DNA of 47,117 nucleotides from Candidatus Foliamicus numerosus (GTDB lineage: Bacteria > Pseudomonadota > Gammaproteobacteria > Steroidobacterales > Foliamicaceae). The position numbers and the translations under genes are program-made. Location: positions 1 through 47,117 of the forward strand of contig JAPYNE010000064.1 of the NCBI GenBank assembly GCA_028285945.1, written 5' to 3'. Below are positions 35,532 to 46,513 of the stretch, one piece after another (within the stretch, counting starts at the first letter, position 1; each line of letters opens with the position of its first letter). Below the pieces are notes generated by a model. The model saw only the letters and a list, made by a program, of their open reading frames with translations, was not told where the DNA came from and did no database searches.

Positions 35532-36851
35532 ATGCTCCCGGTTGTGGCCCTCGCAGGGCGTCCCAACGTCGGCAAATCGACGCTGTTCAACCGGCTGGCC
35601 GGTAAACGCGAGGCCTTGGTCGCTGATTATCCCGGGCTGACCCGGGACCGCCGCCACAGCCTGGTGAGCCTGCGCGACCGCCGCGCCATACTGGTGGACA
35701 CGCCGGGCGTGGGCCAGGGAGGCGACTGGGACGACGCGTTGCAAGGGCAGTTCGAAAAGGCTTTGGAGGAAAGCAGCCTAGCCGTGCTCATGACCGACGC
35801 GCGAGAAGGGCTGTGCGCTGCCGACGAGGTGGCCGCAGGCCGGATTCGCGAGTCAGGCATTCCGGTGCTGCTCGCGGTCAATAAATGCGAGGGCCTGGCG
35901 CCGGAGATCGGCGTGGCCGAATTTCATGCGCTGGGGATCGCTGAGCCTCTGGCGATATCCGCGCTGCGCGGAGATGGCGTCAGGGCCTTGGCGGAGCGCA
36001 TGGCCGGGGCGATGCCTGAATCCCCGGAGGCGGAGCCAGACCCGTGCGGGCGAGTCAGAATCGCCGTTATCGGCCGGCCGAACGTGGGCAAATCGACTTT
36101 GGTCAACCGCTATCTTGGCGAAGAGCGCATGCTGGTTCGCGACGAGGCCGGAACCACCCGCGACAGCATTGCGCTGGATTTCAATCATGCCGGGCGGTCC
36201 TGCACTCTGGTCGATACGGCAGGGATCAGGCGCCGTGCCCGCGTTGCATGCGGCCCGGAGCGCCTTTCGGTGACTCAGGCGCTGCAGGCCGTCGAACGGG
36301 CCGACGCGGTGATTTTTCTTCTTGATGCGCGGGAGGGAGCCACAGATCAGGATCTGAGGCTGATCGCGCTGGCGCTGGACCGGGGGCGGGCCATGGTCAT
36401 TGGCGTGAATCAGTGGGACCGGATCCAAGGCGGGGATCGCGCGCGCATCAATGCCGGGCTGGACCGGCAGTTGCGTTTTCTGGACTTTGTGGATCTGCAT
36501 CGCGTGTCGGCGCTGCGCGGATGGCGGGCAGGGCGCCTGCTCGACAGCGCGCTCTCCGGAATCGATGCCGCGTCCGCCGACCTGCCTACGGGGAGGCTGA
36601 ACGCGATATTGCGCGAGGCGCTGCGGGAACACGCCACGCCGCGGCGCGGGGGCCGCCGGATTCGGCTGAACTATGCCCATCAGGGGGGCAAGCGGCCGCC
36701 GGTGGTTGTTATCCACGGCCGCCAGACGGAGCGCCTGCCGGCCGACTTCAGGCGCTTTCTTGCGCGCCGCATACGCGAGCACTTTGGCCTGCGAGGAACG
36801 CCGCTGCGCATTGAGCTGCGCACCGGCCCCAACCCTTACGTGGATGCTTGA
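35532..36851 (+). CDS. der: Ribosome biogenesis GTPase Der (EngA)
   Basis: The 439-residue protein has two tandem GTPase domains and a C-terminal KH-like domain (about 350-439). G1 motifs are AGRPNVGKST (about 8-17) and IGRPNVGKST (about 179-188); G3 motifs are DTPG and DTAG. The G4 motifs differ from the NKxD consensus: the first domain has NKCE and the second has NQWD. Der helps assemble the 50S subunit. Only 17 bases separate it from bamB. Confidence 0.94.
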   Translation: MLPVVALAGRPNVGKSTLFNRLAGKREALVADYPGLTRDRRHSLVSLRDRRAILVDTPGVGQGGDWDDALQGQFEKALEESSLAVLMTDAREGLCAADEVAAGRIRESGIPVLLAVNKCEGLAPEIGVAEFHALGIAEPLAISALRGDGVRALAERMAGAMPESPEAEPDPCGRVRIAVIGRPNVGKSTLVNRYLGEERMLVRDEAGTTRDSIALDFNHAGRSCTLVDTAGIRRRARVACGPERLSVTQALQAVERADAVIFLLDAREGATDQDLRLIALALDRGRAMVIGVNQWDRIQGGDRARINAGLDRQLRFLDFVDLHRVSALRGWRAGRLLDSALSGIDAASADLPTGRLNAILREALREHATPRRGGRRIRLNYAHQGGKRPPVVVIHGRQTERLPADFRRFLARRIREHFGLRGTPLRIELRTGPNPYVDA

Positions 36852-36897
36852 CCCGCGCATCCCGCAGGCGCGTTGAATCCGCCTGTCCTCCGCCCTC

Positions 36898-36981
36898 GCC
36901 CTCCGGGAGCCGCTGTGCCCGCCAAGCGATTGGCGCGCACTGGCTTGGTTCCACCATCTGGCTTCAACACTCCCGGAGGGC
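36898..36981. repeat. Inverted repeat between der and xseA
   Basis: GCCCTCCGGGAG (36898-36909) is the exact reverse complement of CTCCCGGAGGGC (36970-36981). The outer parts continue as CCTCCGCC on both sides, offset by a 6-bp CTCGCC duplication in the left arm. The core CTCCCGGAGG is shared with the uvrB-upstream repeat cluster. No T-run follows on either strand, so terminator function between these convergent genes is uncertain. Confidence 0.7.
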
Positions 36982-37014
36982 GGAGGCGGAGATAGGCTGC
37001 GGCAGCGTTATCCG

Positions 37015-38397
37015 TCAATGGCTCGGGATCTTGCGGTCCTGGACGCGGGCTAGAAGGGCGCCTCGGGCGAGCCGGGCTTGAATATCGCTGCCTTTTTCGG
37101 CGCGCGCCGCGTCCACGAGGATTTTTCCGTCCGCTCCGGTCACGATGGCGTAGCCGCGGTCCAAGGTGTTTTGCGGGCTCAAGCCGCGCAGCGTCGAACG
37201 GGCGATTTTGACGCGTTGCGAGGCGCCATCCAGCCGGCGGCGGGCTGCCGCCGCCAATCGCGGCGCCAGCCCGCCCAGCCGTCCGCGCGCCTTGTTGGCG
37301 AGGTCCCGGGGCAAGTTTGCGGCCAAGCGCCCGCGCAGCGCGGCTAGGCGTTGCGCGCCGGGCTGCGGCAGCCGCAAGGCGGCGCGGCGAAGGCGCTCGT
37401 GCAATTCGTCCAAGCGCTGGCCGCACTGCATCAGCCGGGCGGGCGGTCCGGCGCGGTCCAGTCGGCCCCGCAGTTGCGCCAGGGATCTTCGATCCGCTGA
37501 GAGGCGGGAAACGAGCGCCTGGCGGATGCCGCTGGCGGCGCGGTCCACCCGGCGCAGCCAGTCGCCGGCGTCAGGCGTGGCCATCTCCGCCGCTTGGGAC
37601 GGCGTGGCCGCCCGGCGGTCGGACACGAAGTCCGCGATCGTATAGTCGGTCTCGTGGCCCACGCCGCAGATCAAGGGCAGCGGAAAGTGGGCGATGGCGC
37701 GGGCAAGCTGCTCGTCGTTGAATGTCGCCAAGTCCTCCGGATCGCCGCCGCCGCGGGCCAGGATCACCAGGTCGCAATCGCCGCGCTCGGCCACGGCTTG
37801 CAGCGCCGCCATGATCTGCTCCGCCGCGCCGGCGCCTTGCACCTGGGCGTGGCAGAGCACCACCGGCAACGCGGGGAAGCGCTTGCGCAATACCGTCACC
37901 ACATCCCGCGCCGCCGCGCTTTCCCGCGATCCGACCAGCCCTATGCGGCCGGGCAGGCGGGGGATGGGCCGCTTGCGCTCCTCGTCGAACAGCCCTTCTT
38001 CCCTGAGCTTGCGCTTGAGCGCCTCGAACTGCTTGAGGAGCTGGCCGACGCCGGTTTCCTGCATGTCCGAAACGATCAGCTGGTAGCTGCTGCGCGGCGT
38101 GTAGGCCTCCACCCGCCCGCTGGCGACCACCCTTTGCCCGTCCGCCGGCGTGAAGGCGAGGCGGCGGTTGGCCGCGGCGAACATGGCGCATTGGATCAGC
38201 CCCTCTTCATCCTTGAGCTTGAAGTACATGTGGCGGCCGCGGTAGTGGCTGAAGTCGGCGATTTCGCCCTCCACCTTCACTGCCGCAAATCCATCGCGCA
38301 GCCGGGCCGCGATCTGCCGCACCAATTGGCCGACTTGCAGCAGCGGCGCGCCTTCCGCCGGTTCGCCCGCCCCGAGGTTTACCGCTTCGCCGCGCAT
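37015..38397 (-). CDS. xseA: Exodeoxyribonuclease VII large subunit
   Basis: The 460-residue protein has an N-terminal OB-fold (about 20-115: KVEGEIADFSHYRGRHMYFKLKDEE, cited in parts; VVASGRVEAYTPRSSYQL), then the XseA nuclease domain with GLVGSRESAAARDV, VILARGGGDPEDLATFNDE and ICGVGHETDYTIADFVSDRRAATPSQAAE, and a long helical C-terminal part ending in the GYAIV motif (LDRGYAIVTGADG). The small subunit XseB is not here. It starts ATG 38397, divergent from guaB with a 38-bp gap. Confidence 0.95.
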   Translation of the reverse strand: MRGEAVNLGAGEPAEGAPLLQVGQLVRQIAARLRDGFAAVKVEGEIADFSHYRGRHMYFKLKDEEGLIQCAMFAAANRRLAFTPADGQRVVASGRVEAYTPRSSYQLIVSDMQETGVGQLLKQFEALKRKLREEGLFDEERKRPIPRLPGRIGLVGSRESAAARDVVTVLRKRFPALPVVLCHAQVQGAGAAEQIMAALQAVAERGDCDLVILARGGGDPEDLATFNDEQLARAIAHFPLPLICGVGHETDYTIADFVSDRRAATPSQAAEMATPDAGDWLRRVDRAASGIRQALVSRLSADRRSLAQLRGRLDRAGPPARLMQCGQRLDELHERLRRAALRLPQPGAQRLAALRGRLAANLPRDLANKARGRLGGLAPRLAAAARRRLDGASQRVKIARSTLRGLSPQNTLDRGYAIVTGADGKILVDAARAEKGSDIQARLARGALLARVQDRKIPSH

Positions 38398-38406
38398 TTG
38401 TAAGAT
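38378..38406 (+). promoter_or_regulatory. Candidate guaB promoter
   Basis: TTTACC at 38378-38383 and TAAGAT at 38401-38406 are spaced by 17 bp, each matching four of six consensus bases. The predicted start is near 38413, 23 bases before the guaB ATG. The site overlaps the xseA start codon on the other strand, so the two genes may compete for initiation. Confidence 0.35.
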
Positions 38407-38435
38407 GATAGCTTGTTGCGCGGCAAGTTCGGCCC

Positions 38436-39901
38436 ATGCGAATCATCCAGGAAGCCCTGACCTTCGACGATGTCCTTCTGGCGCCGGACTATTCGGAGGT
38501 TCTGCCTAGGGAAGTAAGTTTGGCCACTGCGGCGGCGCGCGGCTTGGAGCTCAACATTCCCGCGCTTTCCGCGGCGATGGACACGGTCACGGAGTCGGCC
38601 TTGGCGATCGCTTTGGCGCAGGAGGGCGGGCTGGGCGTCATCCACAAGAACATGACGCCGGAAAGCCAGGCCCGGCAGGTGGCCGCGGTCAAGAAATACG
38701 CCTCGGGCGTGGTCTCCGATCCGATCACCGTCAGCCCGGACAAGAGCGTGCGCGAGGTGCTGGAAATCACCCGCCGCAACAACATTTCGGGCCTGCCCGT
38801 GGAGGCGAAAGGGCGCCTGCTGGGCATTGTCACGAACCGCGATCTGCGTTTCGAGACCCGCCTCGACCGGCCGGTGCGCGAAGTGATGACGCCTGAGGAC
38901 CGGCTGGTGACGGTGCGGGAAAACCCCGGCGAGGAGGAGGTCCTTACGCTGCTCCACAAGCACCGGATCGAGAAAGTGCTGGTGGTGGACGGGAATTTCC
39001 AGCTCAAAGGCCTTATTACCGCCAAGGACTTCCAGAAGGCCAGCGATTTTCCGCGCGCCTGCAAGGACCAGCGTGGCGCGCTGCGCGTGGCGGCCGCGGT
39101 CGGCGCCGGCGCCGATACGGAACAGCGCGCCGCCCTGCTGAGCGAGGCGGGGGTTGACGCGCTGGTGGTGGACACCGCGCACGGCCACAGCCGCAGCGTG
39201 CTCGAGCGGGTCGGATGGCTGCGCGGGAACTACCCGGACATGCGGCTGATTGCCGGCAATGTGGTGAGCGGCGAAGGCGCCGAGGCGCTGATCGAGGCCG
39301 GCGTGGACGGCGTGAAGGCCGGCGTGGGGCCGGGATCCATTTGCACCACGCGCATCGTGGCCGGCGTGGGGGTGCCGCAGATCACGGCCGTGGCGGAAGT
39401 GTCGGCCGTCGCCGCCCGCCACGGGGTTCCGGTGATCGCCGACGGCGGCGTGCGCTACTCGGGCGACATCGCCAAGGCGATCGCCGCGGGCGCGCACTGC
39501 GCCATGATAGGGAGCCTTTTCGCCGGCACCGAGGAAGCGCCGGGCGAGGTCGAGCTGTACCAGGGGCGTTCGTACAAGTCGTACCGCGGCATGGGTTCGC
39601 TGGGCGCCATGTCGCAGCGGCATGGATCGTCGGACCGCTACCAGCAGGACTCCACCGAGCAGCTTGAAAAGCTGGTGCCCGAAGGCATCGAGGGCCGGGT
39701 GCCCTACAAGGGCAGCTTGGTGGCCATCGTGCAGCAGCTCACCGGGGGCTTGCGGGCCGCGATGGGTTACACCGGCTGCGCGTCCGTCGAGGAGCTGCGC
39801 GCCCGGGCGAAATTCGTTCGGATCACGGGGGCGGGAATGAAGGAAAGCCATGTCCACGACGTGGCGATCACCAAGGAGGCCCCCAACTACCGGGGGCGCG
39901 C

Positions 39902-39905
<4 letters not shown>
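38436..39905 (+). CDS. guaB: Inosine-5'-monophosphate dehydrogenase
   Basis: The 489-residue enzyme oxidises IMP to XMP, the first step to GMP. It has the N-terminal barrel part ([31 protein letters not shown]), two CBS domains at about 95-205, and the catalytic loop [18 protein letters not shown] with the active cysteine; [10 protein letters not shown] and RVPYKGSL near the C-terminus complete the site. It is coupled to guaA by a GTGA overlap. Confidence 0.98.
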
Positions 39906-41913
<2,008 letters not shown>

Positions 41914-42029
41914 TCCAGTGCCCTTGCGTCCGGCATCGCTACGGTGTCCGGTTGGCCGGATCCGCGGCGGCGCTTGTGCTTGCAGGCGGGCGCATGGGCG
42001 ATCCGTCGCCTCTGCCGCCGGCGGGCACG

Positions 42030-42155
42030 CTGGCGCGCGAGCGCGGCAACCTTGAGTTCCTGATCGCCACGCCGGTCCGGACGCACGCCATCTCCGGCCT
42101 GTTCGTGGTTTCGATGCGGGTTGCGGCGCGGCGCTTCAGCAAGCGCCTCGGCTGA
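42030..42155 (+). pseudogene. Likely scar of an ABC-2 type permease gene
   Basis: The frame LARERGNLEFLIATPVRT looks like the cytoplasmic loop of ABC-2 permeases (usually RERERGTLE-LL-TPVR), and SMRVAARRFSKRLG at the end looks like the C-terminal RRFRKRL of the same family, joined by an internal deletion of roughly 150 residues. The end at TGA 42153-42155 is intact. No start is visible, and the upstream part is not recognisable. The identification is by pattern only. Confidence 0.35.
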
Positions 42156-42178
42156 TTGCGAACATATAATCCTTCCCC

Positions 42179-42266
42179 GGAGGGATGCCGGAGAGGCCTA
42201 ACGGCGCTGATTCGAAATCAGATGGGGGCGATTCGCCCCACGTGGGTTCGAATCCCACTCCCTCCG
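42179..42266 (+). tRNA. tRNA-Ser (CGA)
   Basis: The class II tRNA has acceptor stem GGAGGGA/TCCCTCC, D-arm TGCCGGAGAGGCCTAACGGCG, anticodon loop ATTCGAAAT with anticodon CGA, a long variable arm around GGGGGCGATTCGCCCC, and T-arm GTGGGTTCGAATCCCAC. CCA is not encoded. TATAAT at 42165-42170 ends 8 bases before the tRNA and is a likely -10. Confidence 0.93.
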
Positions 42267-42611
42267 CCGATAGGCGCTTGCCGCCGTAAGTAGCCGCAAG
42301 GGTTTCGGGCCGTAAGTGTCTGAAACTAATGATCCGCACAAGGTTGCAGCTATCGGTATGGAGCCGGAGAGCGGCCTATTTTCGCGGCCATAGCGGGATT
42401 TTGGCTTCCGGCAGGCGACTTCCGCGCCAATCCGGGAAATTGCCGCTATCGGCATCTTTGCAGGGATGGCGGAAAGTTTGGGGCGTGAGAGAATGAGCGC
42501 GAAGCCGCCGGACTGTTGCCTGCCCGCCTTTCGTCATAGATTGGTAGAGGGTTAGATTCCCTCCGGCGCTTCCCGCTCGCGGGCAAGCGTAAACGATATG
42601 CGCGGCAGAGG

Positions 42612-42779
42612 CTAATCGGGCAAGGCGGCAATGATGCCGAAAGCGCCAACGAGCAAGGCGGCAAAAAAGCTGCCAATAATGCCGAGAGTCCAGTACTGCA
42701 GGCGTTCCACGGCAGCAAAGCGCCGGTCAATGTGCCGTTCGAGGTCGGCGAACTTGGCGGCTATGTCTGTGGCGTTCAT
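42612..42779 (-). CDS. Small coiled-coil membrane protein
   Basis: The frame starting at ATG 42779 encodes 55 residues: a charged helix (MNATDIAAKFADLERHIDRRF) followed by one membrane segment (LQYWTLGIIGSFFAALLVGAFGII) and a short tail. It is of the same general type as the DUF1640 protein at 43296-43544 and the repeat protein at 16501-17010. No catalytic motif is seen. The clear amphipathic-then-hydrophobic design suggests a real gene, but family support is weak. Confidence 0.5.
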   Translation of the reverse strand: MNATDIAAKFADLERHIDRRFAAVERLQYWTLGIIGSFFAALLVGAFGIIAALPD

Positions 42780-42885
42780 GCGCCCATCATACACGGCAGG
42801 TTTCAGGCTACGCACACAAGCCGAACCCGGCTACAAGCGCCGCGAATCCGATTGCAACCGCATACATGCGATTGGCAAGGCGCGT

Positions 42886-43074
42886 TTCGAGGGCTGCAAG
42901 GTCGGCCTTCGTTGCGTAGTCTTGGCGCTGCTGGATGCGGGCGCCGACGTGGACGCGAAGGACAATAGTGGCAGAACGGTGATGTATCCGAGAAGATTCG
43001 GCGACTCCGAACGGCTGCGGCCGGAGATGAAGGCGATACGTAGGATGTTCCGGGAAGCGGGCGTGAAGGAATAG
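42886..43074 (+). pseudogene. Ankyrin-repeat protein fragment
   Basis: The frame contains VVLALLDAGADVDAKDNSGRT, one nearly complete ankyrin repeat, and a second degenerate repeat (ALREAGV-type end MFREAGVKE at the stop). No suitable start codon with a family-like N-terminus exists, and the upstream frame runs through unrelated sequence. This is the 3' remnant of a larger gene. Confidence 0.55.
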
Positions 43075-43096
43075 CCGCCGTTTTTAGGGTATGCCT

Positions 43097-43264
43097 AGAG
43101 GCTATCTCATAAATACAGAACGTGTTGTGTTACTTTGCTGATCCCGATTATGCGGATGATCGGAGATTCTCGTGGCTCAGGACCTCACCGATGCCCAGCG
43201 GGCCTTCATTGAGCCCTTGCTTCCCGAGTTGCCGCGGCGCGCCGAGGGGCGGGGGCGGGCTTGA
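43097..43264 (+). mobile_element. Truncated IS5-type insertion sequence (left end and transposase N-terminus)
   Basis: GAGGCTATCTCATAAA at 43097-43112 looks like the terminal inverted repeat of IS5-family elements, and the frame from GTG 43172 reads AQDLTDAQRAFIEPLLPE and LPRRAEGRGR, the N-terminus of their transposases. It stops at TGA 43262-43264 after 30 codons, where GGCGGGC is followed by unrelated sequence. No catalytic DDE part or right end is present, so it cannot move. Confidence 0.7.
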
Positions 43265-43295
43265 TGGCTGCGGCAGCATGTTATGATTCCAAGGC

Positions 43296-43544
43296 ATGAG
43301 CACGGCCACCTTTGACTCATTGCAAGCCGCCCGTGACCTCGAAAAAACCGGGCTTGAGCGCGCTCAGGCAGAGGCTATAGCCCAAGCCATCCAGCGCCGC
43401 AGCCAGGACTACGCGACGAAAGCCGACATCGCCGCCCTTCGGTCAGAAATTGTGGCGGTTGTCGAGAAGGCCAAGAATGCCGTGTTGCTCGCCGTCCTCG
43501 CGGCAACCGGGCTCATCATCGCAAGCGTAGGGTTGTTCGCCTAA
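43296..43544 (+). CDS. DUF1640-like coiled-coil membrane protein
   Basis: The 82-residue protein starts MSTATFDSLQAARDLEKTGL and continues with a charged helix (AEAIAQAIQRRSQDYATKADIAALRSEI) and a C-terminal membrane segment (AVLLAVLAATGLIIASVGLFA). The TKADIA-LR block followed by one membrane span fits DUF1640, whose eukaryotic relatives include the mitochondrial CCDC90 proteins. Function in bacteria is unknown. The gene directly follows the IS remnant. Confidence 0.7.
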   Translation: MSTATFDSLQAARDLEKTGLERAQAEAIAQAIQRRSQDYATKADIAALRSEIVAVVEKAKNAVLLAVLAATGLIIASVGLFA

Positions 43545-43666
43545 CAACCTATGGCTCCGGTGCTGACGGGCCCCCGGCGGTTTCAAAAGAGCCAGCATCC
43601 GCATCAGTAGCAGCAGCATCCGGAGCCTCGGATGCGGGGGCAATCGGGGCCTGAATCTACTTGACG

Positions 43667-43696
43667 AATCCGCTGGACTTAAGATTCCAGCGGATT
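43667..43696. repeat. 11-bp inverted repeat upstream of the glycosylase gene
   Basis: AATCCGCTGGA (43667-43677) and TCCAGCGGATT (43686-43696) are exact reverse complements separated by 8 bases. No T-run follows. It could be a weak terminator for the DUF1640 gene or an operator; nothing decides. Confidence 0.5.
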
Positions 43697-43812
43697 GCAG
43701 GATGGCGCGAGGACAGCGAACCGGAATACCGCGAAGGCATGAAATGCGAAGAGTGGGACGTGGCGGTGCCGGAATTGTTTTTTCGCCGGGCTCGCGTGGT
43801 AGCGTTGTGCGG

Positions 43813-44331
43813 ATGCAGGTCAAGCATGGATTTCCGCCCGTTTTCGATTGGCGCGCAAGAGTGCTTGTTCTCGGGTCCCTGCCGGGCGACGAATCGCTGC
43901 GCCGGCGCGAGTACTACGGCCATCCGCAAAACCAGTTCTGGGCGCTGCTGGCCGCGGCGTTCGGGCAGGATCTGCCGCGCCTTGCTTATGGAGGCAAATG
44001 CGCGTTCCTGCTGCGAAAGCGCATTGCGCTATGGGATGTGCTTCAAGCGGCCGAGCGCGCCGGCAGCCTCGACACGGCCATTCGCAAGGAGCGTCCGAAC
44101 GATCTGCCGGCGTTGTTCAGCCAATTGCCGGACCTGCGCGCCGTGGGATGCAATGGCGGCAAGGCGCATCAATCGTTCTGTCGGCACTTTGGCGCATGGC
44201 TGGATGAATGCCCGCGCGAAATAAGCGTTTGCCGCCTGCCTTCATCCAGCCCGGCCTATGCCGCCATGCCTTTGGGCGACAAGATTTTGCGCTGGCGCTC
44301 GTTCCTGGACTCCGCCCTTGCGGGGCCATAG
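43813..44331 (+). CDS. DNA-deoxyinosine glycosylase (uracil-DNA glycosylase superfamily, family 6)
   Basis: The 172-residue protein shows VLVLGSLPGDESL, RREYYGHPQNQFW, LWDVLQAAERAGSLDTAI and the late LPSSSPAYA motif, matching hypoxanthine-DNA glycosylases of the UDG superfamily, which remove deaminated purine (hypoxanthine) from DNA. The ATG at 43813 is chosen because family similarity begins at FPPVFDWRARVLVLGS. It converges with the TonB-receptor fragment and fhs. Confidence 0.87.
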   Translation: MQVKHGFPPVFDWRARVLVLGSLPGDESLRRREYYGHPQNQFWALLAAAFGQDLPRLAYGGKCAFLLRKRIALWDVLQAAERAGSLDTAIRKERPNDLPALFSQLPDLRAVGCNGGKAHQSFCRHFGAWLDECPREISVCRLPSSSPAYAAMPLGDKILRWRSFLDSALAGP

Positions 44332-44349
44332 CGAAATCGCGGCGCCACC

Positions 44350-44778
44350 GTCCGCGTGCCGGATGTCGTTGCGGAATATGACGCCTTGGGGGAACGGCCC
44401 CGGGTAGGTGTAGTAGCCGCCGGCGGCGTTGTAGTTGCTGCCGCTGGGATTGCCCGGCGCCGCCTCCGTGTTGGTGAGCGGATAATTGGACGCAAAGCCC
44501 TTTTCACCGTGCCAACCGACGGTATGGACGGAGCCGGGGTAGGTGAAGTCGTTGACCTCGATCAATTCCGTTTCGCTGGAGAAGAACCCGCCCTGGAGGC
44601 GCCAGCGGTTTGCCGGGTTGGTGGCGAAGCGGATCTCGTGGGTTTGGACGTCGATCTGGTTGAGGCTGTCCACGAACATGGCCGGATTATGGCAAGTGCC
44701 GGTGGGCGTGGAGCCTCCGTAGTACACGGCGTAGCCGCAAATGTAATACGGCAGGTCCGCGCCCGGCTGGAATCGAGC
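44350..44778 (-). pseudogene. Internal fragment of a TonB-dependent receptor gene
   Basis: The minus-strand frame reads YYICGYAVYYGGSTPTGTC, VQTHEIRFATNPANRWRLQGGFFSSE, TELIEVNDFTYPG, SGSNYNAAGGYYTYPGPFPQG and FRNDIRHAD (shown in parts), typical of the barrel part of a large TonB-dependent receptor, in which HEIRFATDPANRWR-like strands are common. No start, plug domain or C-terminal barrel end is present. It fills the space between the glycosylase gene and fhs and is a decayed piece. Confidence 0.7.
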
Positions 44779-44818
44779 GCGGTGCGCCGCGCCACCGGAA
44801 AGCGGGCAATCCGCGCTT

Positions 44819-46513
44819 TTAGAAGAGACCCTCGACTCGTCCGGCCTGGTTGAGGCGGATGCTCTCGGCGGCAGGGACCCTGGGCAGACCGGGCATCGTC
44901 AGCATGTCGCCGCAGATGGCCACGACAAACTCGGCGCCGCAGGACAGGCGAACCTCGCGCACCGGGATCGAATGGCCCGAGGGCGCGCCCTTGGCGCCGG
45001 GGTCGGTCGAGAAGCTGTACTGGGTTTTCGCCATGCAAACCGGGTAGCGGCCCAGCCCGTCCTCCTCGAACTTGGCGATCTCGGCCGCAACGCCGGGGCC
45101 GGCCGAGACTTCCGCGGCGCCGTAGATATTCCGGGCCACGGTCTCGATCTTTTCCCAAAGCCCCATCTCGTCCGGATAGAGGGGCTGGAAGTCGGCGGCG
45201 CCGCTGTCCGCCACTTCCGCCACTTTCCGAGCCAGGTTTTCGGCGCCGGCGCCGCCGTTCGTCCAGTGGGTGCATTCGATGGCGGATGCGCCGCGGCTTT
45301 CGCAGTAGTCGCGAACGGCGGCGAATTCGGCATCGGTGTCCGCAGTGAAGCGGTTGACGCCAACCACCGCCGGCACCCCGAAGCGGGCGATATTGTCGAG
45401 ATGGCGGCCAAGGTTGACGAGGCCCGCGCGGACCGCCTCGACATTTTCGGCGCCAAGGTCGGCGAGCGCCACGCCGCCGTGCATTTTGAGGGCGCGGATG
45501 GTGGCCACCACCACCACCGCGTCCGGCTTCAGGCCCGCCTTCCGGCACTTGATGTTGAAGAATTTCTCGGCCCCGAGGTCAGCGCCGAACCCGGCTTCGG
45601 TGACGGTGTAGTCGGCGAGCTTGAGGCCAAGCCGGGTTGCCATGGCCGAATTGCAGCCATGCGCGATATTCGCGAAGGGCCCGCCGTGGATCAATGCGGG
45701 AGTGCTCTCCAGAGTCTGGACGAGATTGGGCATGAGCGCGTCCTTCAATAGCACGGTCATGGCGCCGTCCGCTTCAAGCTCGCGCGAATAACGGGACTCG
45801 CGCCGGCGGGTCTGCCCGATCACGATATTGCCGAGGCGGCGCTTCAAGTCCGCAAGCCCCTCTGCCAGGCAGAAGATCGCCATGACCTCGGATGCCACCG
45901 TAATGTCGAAGCCGGACTCTCGCGGATAACCGTTCCCGATGCCTCCGAGCGCGATGGATATATTGCGCAGCGCGCGGTCGTTCATGTCCACCACCCGGCC
46001 CCAAGTGGCGCGCCGGACATCGATCCCCAGCGCGTTGCCCCAGTGGATATGGTTATCGACCATCGCCGCAAGCAGATTGTGGGCGGCGCTGATCGCATGG
46101 AAGTCGCCGGTGAAATGCAGGTTGATGCTCTCCATCGGCACCACTTGGGCGTAGCCGCCTCCCGCCGCGCCGCCTTTCATTCCAAAGCACGGCCCTAGGC
46201 TGGGCTCGCGCAGGCAGAGGATGGCCCGCTTGCCGATTCGGCTCAAGCCGTCCCCAAGCCCCACCGAGGTCGTGGTCTTGCCTTCTCCGGCCGGGGTTGG
46301 AGTGATTCCGGTGACCAGAATCAGCTTGCCGTCCGGACGATCGCCAAGCGAATCGAAGTATTCAAGCCCGATCTTGGCCTTGTCGCGGCCGTAGGGGAAC
46401 AAGTGTTCGCCGGGGATGCCGAGCTTATCCCCGATCTCGTCGATGGGGCGGATCCGCGCCGCGCGCGCTATCTCGATGTCGCTGGGTACGGGAACTCCGC
46501 TTTTTTCGCTCAT
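44819..46513 (-). CDS. fhs: Formate-tetrahydrofolate ligase
   Basis: The 564-residue enzyme makes 10-formyl-tetrahydrofolate from formate, ATP and THF. It shows [21 protein letters not shown] (P-loop, cited in part), [58 protein letters not shown] and the ending [19 protein letters not shown] 46513 is chosen with GGGAGG about 6 bases upstream; an in-frame ATG at 46525 is less likely. It could supply one-carbon units to purine and formyl-Met synthesis; guaB/guaA are nearby but not adjacent. Confidence 0.96.
   Translation of the reverse strand: MSEKSGVPVPSDIEIARAARIRPIDEIGDKLGIPGEHLFPYGRDKAKIGLEYFDSLGDRPDGKLILVTGITPTPAGEGKTTTSVGLGDGLSRIGKRAILCLREPSLGPCFGMKGGAAGGGYAQVVPMESINLHFTGDFHAISAAHNLLAAMVDNHIHWGNALGIDVRRATWGRVVDMNDRALRNISIALGGIGNGYPRESGFDITVASEVMAIFCLAEGLADLKRRLGNIVIGQTRRRESRYSRELEADGAMTVLLKDALMPNLVQTLESTPALIHGGPFANIAHGCNSAMATRLGLKLADYTVTEAGFGADLGAEKFFNIKCRKAGLKPDAVVVVATIRALKMHGGVALADLGAENVEAVRAGLVNLGRHLDNIARFGVPAVVGVNRFTADTDAEFAAVRDYCESRGASAIECTHWTNGGAGAENLARKVAEVADSGAADFQPLYPDEMGLWEKIETVARNIYGAAEVSAGPGVAAEIAKFEEDGLGRYPVCMAKTQYSFSTDPGAKGAPSGHSIPVREVRLSCGAEFVVAICGDMLTMPGLPRVPAAESIRLNQAGRVEGLF

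Noticed and set aside
38379-39857. 492-codon open frame antisense to guaB
   Set aside because: Shadow frame with low-complexity His/Arg/Gly composition, opposite a certain gene.
42136-42339. Minus-strand ORF with GFEPTWGES-type product
   Set aside because: It is the translated complement of tRNA-Ser, a common spurious protein.
42535-42580. T-arm-like sequence GAGGG-TTAGATT-CCCTC suggesting a tRNA or tmRNA remnant
   Set aside because: No anticodon arm or acceptor stem of proper spacing can be folded around it.
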